64,000 nucleotides of DNA. It comes from Phoronis australis (lineage: Eukaryota > Phoronida > Phoronidae). Positions 61,801 to 64,000 of this stretch are shown piece after piece; within the stretch, counting starts at the first letter, position 1, and the number at the start of each line of letters is the position of its first letter. The stretch covers positions 18,333-82,332 of the forward strand of contig NMRA01000179.1 of assembly GCA_002633005.1 (NCBI GenBank), given 5' to 3'. Position numbers and translations under genes: made by a program. A model generated the notes under the pieces. That model ran no database searches. It worked only from the letters and a program-made list of their open reading frames with translations, and had not been told where the DNA came from.

Positions 61801-63520
61801 CGTATCAAAGAGTCTCAGTTGAACATGCAGGAGTCTAACCAGAAGATGAGGGATCTGAGTATCAATATCAAGTCAGTATTCGTATTTGATCAGTAGAGGA
61901 GTACTACTGTTTTGAACAAAAGTTGACAAATTTTGTCAAAATTCGTCTGACTTCGTAAAAGTTATGTCGAAATCCCAGAATGAAAGCAGGAAAAAATTGC
62001 ACGTTGCCTAAATCCTTTTAAAATTTTCTGGGAAGTTGTTGCTTTGAAATGCCGCTGATTATCTATGAGAAGAAATATCGTCATCTGTTTTGAAAACTAA
62101 CAGTAACTGTGACAGCTGTGGTTTCAAAGTATGCTGGACCTATTTTGCCAAATCTACGTCAAACTCTACCCACAACTTTCATGCTCTTCATGTCACAATT
62201 ACTGAGTAATCAGACAAGTGTTGTTGGTGTAAAGTAGCACAGTTGTCAGATTAAAGTCTGGCACAGCGCTAATCAAGTCAAACTAAAGTCACACACTTCA
62301 AACTGGAATAAATCAAGTTAACAGCGTTGAATCTTCTCTTTGAACTTCATTCAAAACATTCCTTTATCAGGTAATCAGGAGTACTAATAGATTTTTCATT
62401 AACAAAAACAAACGATTTGGCATCAAAACTTGATACAGACCAAAACAATGTAATTCAGAGATGGGGCCGCAAAGGTTTTAATTTCAAAATGAGTTAGAGT
62501 AAGTGGATTGACAAAATTTCAGTAAAAACCAGTCGTAAATGGTCAGGGTGCAATGTTTCTCATTGACAAATGAATGTTCTTTTTGCATTCTTAAATTGCT
62601 TTCTGCTCGGTAAATGATGGACACTGTCTGAAAAGGGAGGGGACTCATATTAACAAAGAGTACACTCAATCATTGCTGAGCGTGAAATGTATACCCTTCG
62701 TGTTGACCATGACAAGACCATTTTGTTAGAGGACAAAATGTTTACAGCCATTCACTATTAAGACGTTAAATTTTTCAGTTGTTACGCACACATTTATAGC
62801 CACGTTAACTATTATTTTTTTGTAAATTACTGGAAAGGACTGGGATGTGACTTGGATGATGGACAAAATAATTCATGCTAGTGAAGTTCTTGATCCAAAC
62901 CTTTCTGGAATCTTACTGAAGTATTTTGCATGATGTTTTGTTGGTTCCTTCTGGAGATTGGTGACTAAACGACTTCAATCTGACTTCACTGTGTCTATTC
63001 ATGTTAAGTTAGACTTCAGGTGGTGACGCAGTAGACTTTTTGTGAGATAAGACGCAAGGGGACTTTATCTTACTTTCCTTGACGTCTTGGTGCTTACCTG
63101 TTACTGCACGATAGGAATCCACCTGAGGTTTGTGAGACCTCATGCTGATTTTCCACCTGCAGGGCTATAGACCTTATGTAGCAAGATGGTGATTTTGGCC
63201 TACTTCTCTTACCGAGTTCCTTCAAGTGGTCTATTTTGGTGGGTTATGATTCCCTGGTGGTAGGAGCCAGTTGGCTCTGCAATGTCAATTTTTCTGGAAA
63301 CGTTTTGATTGACTTAGTATACAGTGGTCTAAATACTTCAAATCCTGTATATTTGTGCAGAGAACCTGCTTTTGTTTACGTGGCTTCTATTTTGTTCCAA
63401 CTATGTCGGTTCACGTTTTGCAGATTGAAAGAGCAACTCATCCGTGAACTTGTGAAAACTGGAAAAGAATCGGAGAAAATGAACCATCAGTATGCTGAGA
63501 AAGTTAAGGCGCTGAATAAG
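43839..63520 (+). CDS. KIF27: KIF27/KIF7-family kinesin (5' 21 coding exons, partial)
   Basis: A kinesin-4-related motor of the KIF7/KIF27/Costal-2 family, which acts at cilia and in Hedgehog signalling in animals (family knowledge). The exons join in frame to 818 residues and the gene continues past the window. The motor domain spans about 1-355: P-loop GQTGSGKT at 84-91, switch I NEHSSRSH at 202-209, switch II DLAGSER at 259-265, and [13 protein letters not shown] at the neck. [20 protein letters not shown] and [20 protein letters not shown] are characteristic of the family. All nucleotide-binding motifs look intact, so an active ATPase is plausible. A Ser/Pro/acid-rich insert (about 217-245) interrupts the motor before switch II. 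The stalk has coiled-coil segments and a low-complexity acidic run (DDDDDDG). Whether it is KIF27, KIF7 or their single invertebrate ancestor cannot be decided here. The start lies in an exon preceded by an acceptor, so a 5'-untranslated exon is upstream. Confidence 0.88.
44433..44839 (+). other. unrecognised 112-codon frame in KIF27 intron 1
   Basis: The frame from 44501 encodes a Cys/His-rich stretch, [20 protein letters not shown], resembling a small zinc site, plus [12 protein letters not shown]. Its 5' part overlaps the dispersed repeat shared with 40.9 kb. It could be a transposon-derived fragment or chance. I do not recognise a family. Confidence 0.25.
45212..45349 (+). CDS. KIF27: KIF27 exon 2
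   Basis: Residues 12-57: [20 protein letters not shown] then [20 protein letters not shown]. The VRPLLPKE start is typical of kinesins. Confidence 0.95.
46053..46139 (+). CDS. KIF27: KIF27 exon 3
   Basis: Residues 58-86: [20 protein letters not shown] then STIFAYGQT, first half of the P-loop. Confidence 0.96.
46944..47051 (+). CDS. KIF27: KIF27 exon 4
   Basis: Residues 87-122: [20 protein letters not shown] then [16 protein letters not shown], second half of the P-loop. Confidence 0.96.
47428..47563 (+). CDS. KIF27: KIF27 exon 5
   Basis: Residues 123-168: [20 protein letters not shown] then [20 protein letters not shown]. Confidence 0.96.
47981..48127 (+). CDS. KIF27: KIF27 exon 6
   Basis: Residues 168-217: [20 protein letters not shown] then [20 protein letters not shown] and SHSIFTIII. 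Contains switch I. Confidence 0.96.
48493..48579 (+). CDS. KIF27: KIF27 exon 7 (motor loop insert)
   Basis: Residues 217-246: [20 protein letters not shown] then EVLDEGNST. It encodes the variable loop between switch I and switch II. Weakly conserved, so its support is frame, phase (1 to 1) and splice sites (TTATCCAG, GTTTGT). Confidence 0.75.
49293..49388 (+). CDS. KIF27: KIF27 exon 8
   Basis: Residues 246-278: [20 protein letters not shown] then [11 protein letters not shown]. Contains switch II. Confidence 0.95.
50045..50166 (+). CDS. KIF27: KIF27 exon 9
   Basis: Residues 278-318: [20 protein letters not shown] then [20 protein letters not shown] and K. Confidence 0.97.
50289..51133. mobile_element. 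TA-flanked MITE with GGGCTGTTCCAG ends, copy 2 (KIF27 intron 9)
   Basis: 845 bp. Ends AGGGCTGTTCCAGTAAAATC and GATTTTGCTGGAACAGCCC with TA on both sides, and the same GGGTGGT-containing internal blocks as copy 1. A ~42-bp unit (AAGTGATGCATTAAAAATGG ... TTTTTTGACCTG) is tandemly doubled at 50400-50482, probably after insertion. Confidence 0.75.
51288..51615. repeat. minisatellite abutting KIF27 exon 10, split by a small MITE
   Basis: Units of the form GTGGTATTATTGAGGCACAC (with ATGTA or similar) recur at about 51319, 51347, 51515, 51555 and 51583. A ~158-bp element with ends ACCGTACTCGTCC / GGACGAGTATGGT (51358-51515) and internal GTGGGCGGTAAGCCGAG repeats is inserted in the array. Confidence 0.65.
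51651..51752 (+). CDS. KIF27: KIF27 exon 10
   Basis: Residues 319-352: [20 protein letters not shown] then [14 protein letters not shown], end of the motor core. Confidence 0.97.
52241..52321 (+). CDS. KIF27: KIF27 exon 11
   Basis: Residues 353-379: [20 protein letters not shown] then EMQTEIK, neck and start of stalk. Confidence 0.95.
52697..52821 (+). CDS. KIF27: KIF27 exon 12
   Basis: Residues 380-421: [20 protein letters not shown] then [20 protein letters not shown], coiled-coil-like. Confidence 0.92.
52914..53140. repeat. dispersed repeat, copy 2 (KIF27 intron 12)
   Basis: Diverged copy of the repeat at 22285-22510 in LARS1 intron 10, same orientation. Confidence 0.6.
53769..53904 (+). 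CDS. KIF27: KIF27 exon 13
   Basis: Residues 421-466: [20 protein letters not shown] then [20 protein letters not shown] and DLMEE. The donor is a weak GTCTGA, fixed by frame. Confidence 0.87.
54340..54423 (+). CDS. KIF27: KIF27 exon 14
   Basis: Residues 467-494: [20 protein letters not shown] then NLKNELRK. Confidence 0.88.
54796..54882 (+). CDS. KIF27: KIF27 exon 15
   Basis: Residues 495-523: [20 protein letters not shown] then QLNAECERL, coiled coil. Confidence 0.9.
55416..55535 (+). CDS. KIF27: KIF27 exon 16
   Basis: Residues 524-563: [20 protein letters not shown] then [20 protein letters not shown], coiled coil. Confidence 0.9.
56465..56581 (+). CDS. KIF27: KIF27 exon 17
   Basis: Residues 564-602: [20 protein letters not shown] then [19 protein letters not shown], Ser/Pro/Arg-rich linker, likely disordered. 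Confidence 0.85.
57741..57970 (+). CDS. KIF27: KIF27 exon 18
   Basis: Residues 603-679: [20 protein letters not shown] then [20 protein letters not shown], followed by an acidic GAT-repeat-encoded run ([10 protein letters not shown]). The GAT microsatellite at about 57893-57912 is probably length-variable. Confidence 0.87.
58013..58148. repeat. paired hairpin repeats (TACTCTGCGC/GCGCAGAGTA)
   Basis: Two 68-bp units, each with TACTCTGCGC-RTGCAA-GCGCAGAGTA, a 10-bp perfect stem, followed by CTGTTGTTCCTGG and a TTCTT tract. Lies at the head of the 58.15-59.2 kb tandem repeat. Confidence 0.7.
58149..59200. repeat. diverged ~430-bp tandem repeat (KIF27 intron 18)
   Basis: GCACTGGAAAAGGTCATTTG (58269), GCACTGGATAGGGTCAATTA (58702) and GCACCGGAAGAGGTCAATTA (59041) mark three units. 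AGGTCAAAGGTCATTAGGTG (58435) and AGGTCAAAGGTCATTGAGTG (58861) mark a second recurring segment. Non-coding; probably one repeat family together with the hairpins. Unclassified. Confidence 0.6.
59201..60480. other. rest of KIF27 intron 18, nothing recognised
   Basis: No exon or repeat supported. Confidence 0.4.
60481..60617 (+). CDS. KIF27: KIF27 exon 19
   Basis: Residues 679-725: [20 protein letters not shown] then [20 protein letters not shown], basic. Confidence 0.85.
61688..61871 (+). CDS. KIF27: KIF27 exon 20
   Basis: Residues 725-786: [20 protein letters not shown] then [20 protein letters not shown], coiled-coil stalk. Confidence 0.88.
61872..63423. other. KIF27 intron 20, nothing recognised
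   Basis: No exon supported. Words around 62270-62320 resemble 41878-41925, an old dispersed repeat. Confidence 0.4.
63424..63520 (+). CDS. KIF27: KIF27 exon 21 (last in window)
   Basis: Residues 786-818: [20 protein letters not shown] then [12 protein letters not shown]; phase 0 donor GTGACT. The gene continues to the right. Confidence 0.9.
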
Positions 63521-64000
63521 GTGACTATTGTACCGTTGAGGCTGCCACTAATAATTTTATTCATTTTAATTTCATAAATTGACATTTATTTATTACCAGC
63601 ACTTGCACAGTGTTTGGTACATACTGGATGTATACGATCTTATAGACTGATTACCTTGAATGATCTTGTGTTCAGTAACTGAAGGAAGCTGTGTATAAGT
63701 ATACCCAATGTGATAAATCATATGATCATTCAGTGAAATATGTTTCTTCTGTGTTACTCAATATCTAATCGCTTTGCTGTAGCACACTCCAGTCTGAAGT
63801 TAGACAGCCACAGTGAAAGTAATATCAGATTTGAAAGAATTAATAATGATTTTGTGCGACCTACTGATCACTAATTTCAAAAAACTCTGTAGACAGTAAG
63901 AGTGTAGTCATGTAGTTCCTTTTAAAAAGCTCTTTGTGTGATGCAGGAACAAGCATCCATCGATTAGAGTTCTGATTTTTGGATCTGATGTCTGAACTCA
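63521..64000. other. KIF27 intron 21 (partial)
   Basis: No further exon visible before the window ends. Confidence 0.5.

Noticed and set aside
63937-63967. Further KIF27 exon after GATGCAG near the right edge
   Set aside because: Only five codons before a stop; no family resemblance.

Overview
This is nuclear DNA from an animal, most likely an invertebrate. It is AT-rich and intron-rich, with GT-AG introns mostly 0.3-3 kb long, and it holds many decayed transposons. I cannot fix the phylum. The leucyl-tRNA synthetase has an animal-type length and layout, and the kinesin belongs to the metazoan KIF7/KIF27/Costal-2 family. The LINE relics and the many foldback or MITE-like repeats would suit a mollusc, another lophotrochozoan, a cephalochordate or a cnidarian.

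Three protein-coding genes could be assembled exon by exon from reading frame, intron phase and splice sites. (1) NUDCD2, minus strand, 9060 to 4833: four exons, complete, 155 residues, a CS-domain (p23-like) protein. Its first intron appears to use a GC donor. (2) LARS1, plus strand, 11222 to 35295: 26 coding exons, complete, 1178 residues, the cytosolic leucyl-tRNA synthetase with HLGH and KMSKS motifs and the CP1 editing domain. (3) A KIF27/KIF7-type kinesin, plus strand, from 43839: 21 coding exons (818 residues) covering the whole motor domain and part of the coiled-coil stalk. The gene runs off the right edge. All three are housekeeping or ciliary genes with no operon logic; NUDCD2 and LARS1 are divergent neighbours.

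Layout. 1-4.7 kb: decayed retroelements (a LINE 3' end, a gag fragment) and MITEs. 4.7-9.1 kb: NUDCD2, with a ~900-bp foldback element in intron 1. 9.1-11.2 kb: divergent intergenic region with a candidate LARS1 non-coding first exon. 11.2-35.3 kb: LARS1, whose introns contain a LINE relic, diverged tandem repeats, an antisense heat-shock-type promoter module, two minisatellites and a hAT-like insertion. 35.3-43.8 kb: repeat-dense intergenic DNA with a hAT transposase relic, a 379-base assembly gap and duplicated blocks that meet at a single N. 43.8-64 kb: the kinesin gene.

The most unusual features are in LARS1. In intron 17 a 36-bp unit containing the 3' splice site plus the first 10 bases of exon 18 is repeated eight times. 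In intron 19 a 40-bp unit containing the end of exon 19 plus its 5' splice site is repeated ten times. In both arrays only the copy joined to the real exon keeps the reading frame open, and every decoy leads to an early stop. A third decoy, of the exon 24 acceptor, lies beyond a transposon in intron 23. Intron 8 carries, on the antisense strand, a cluster of near-perfect heat-shock elements next to a TATA box, with no heat-shock gene attached.
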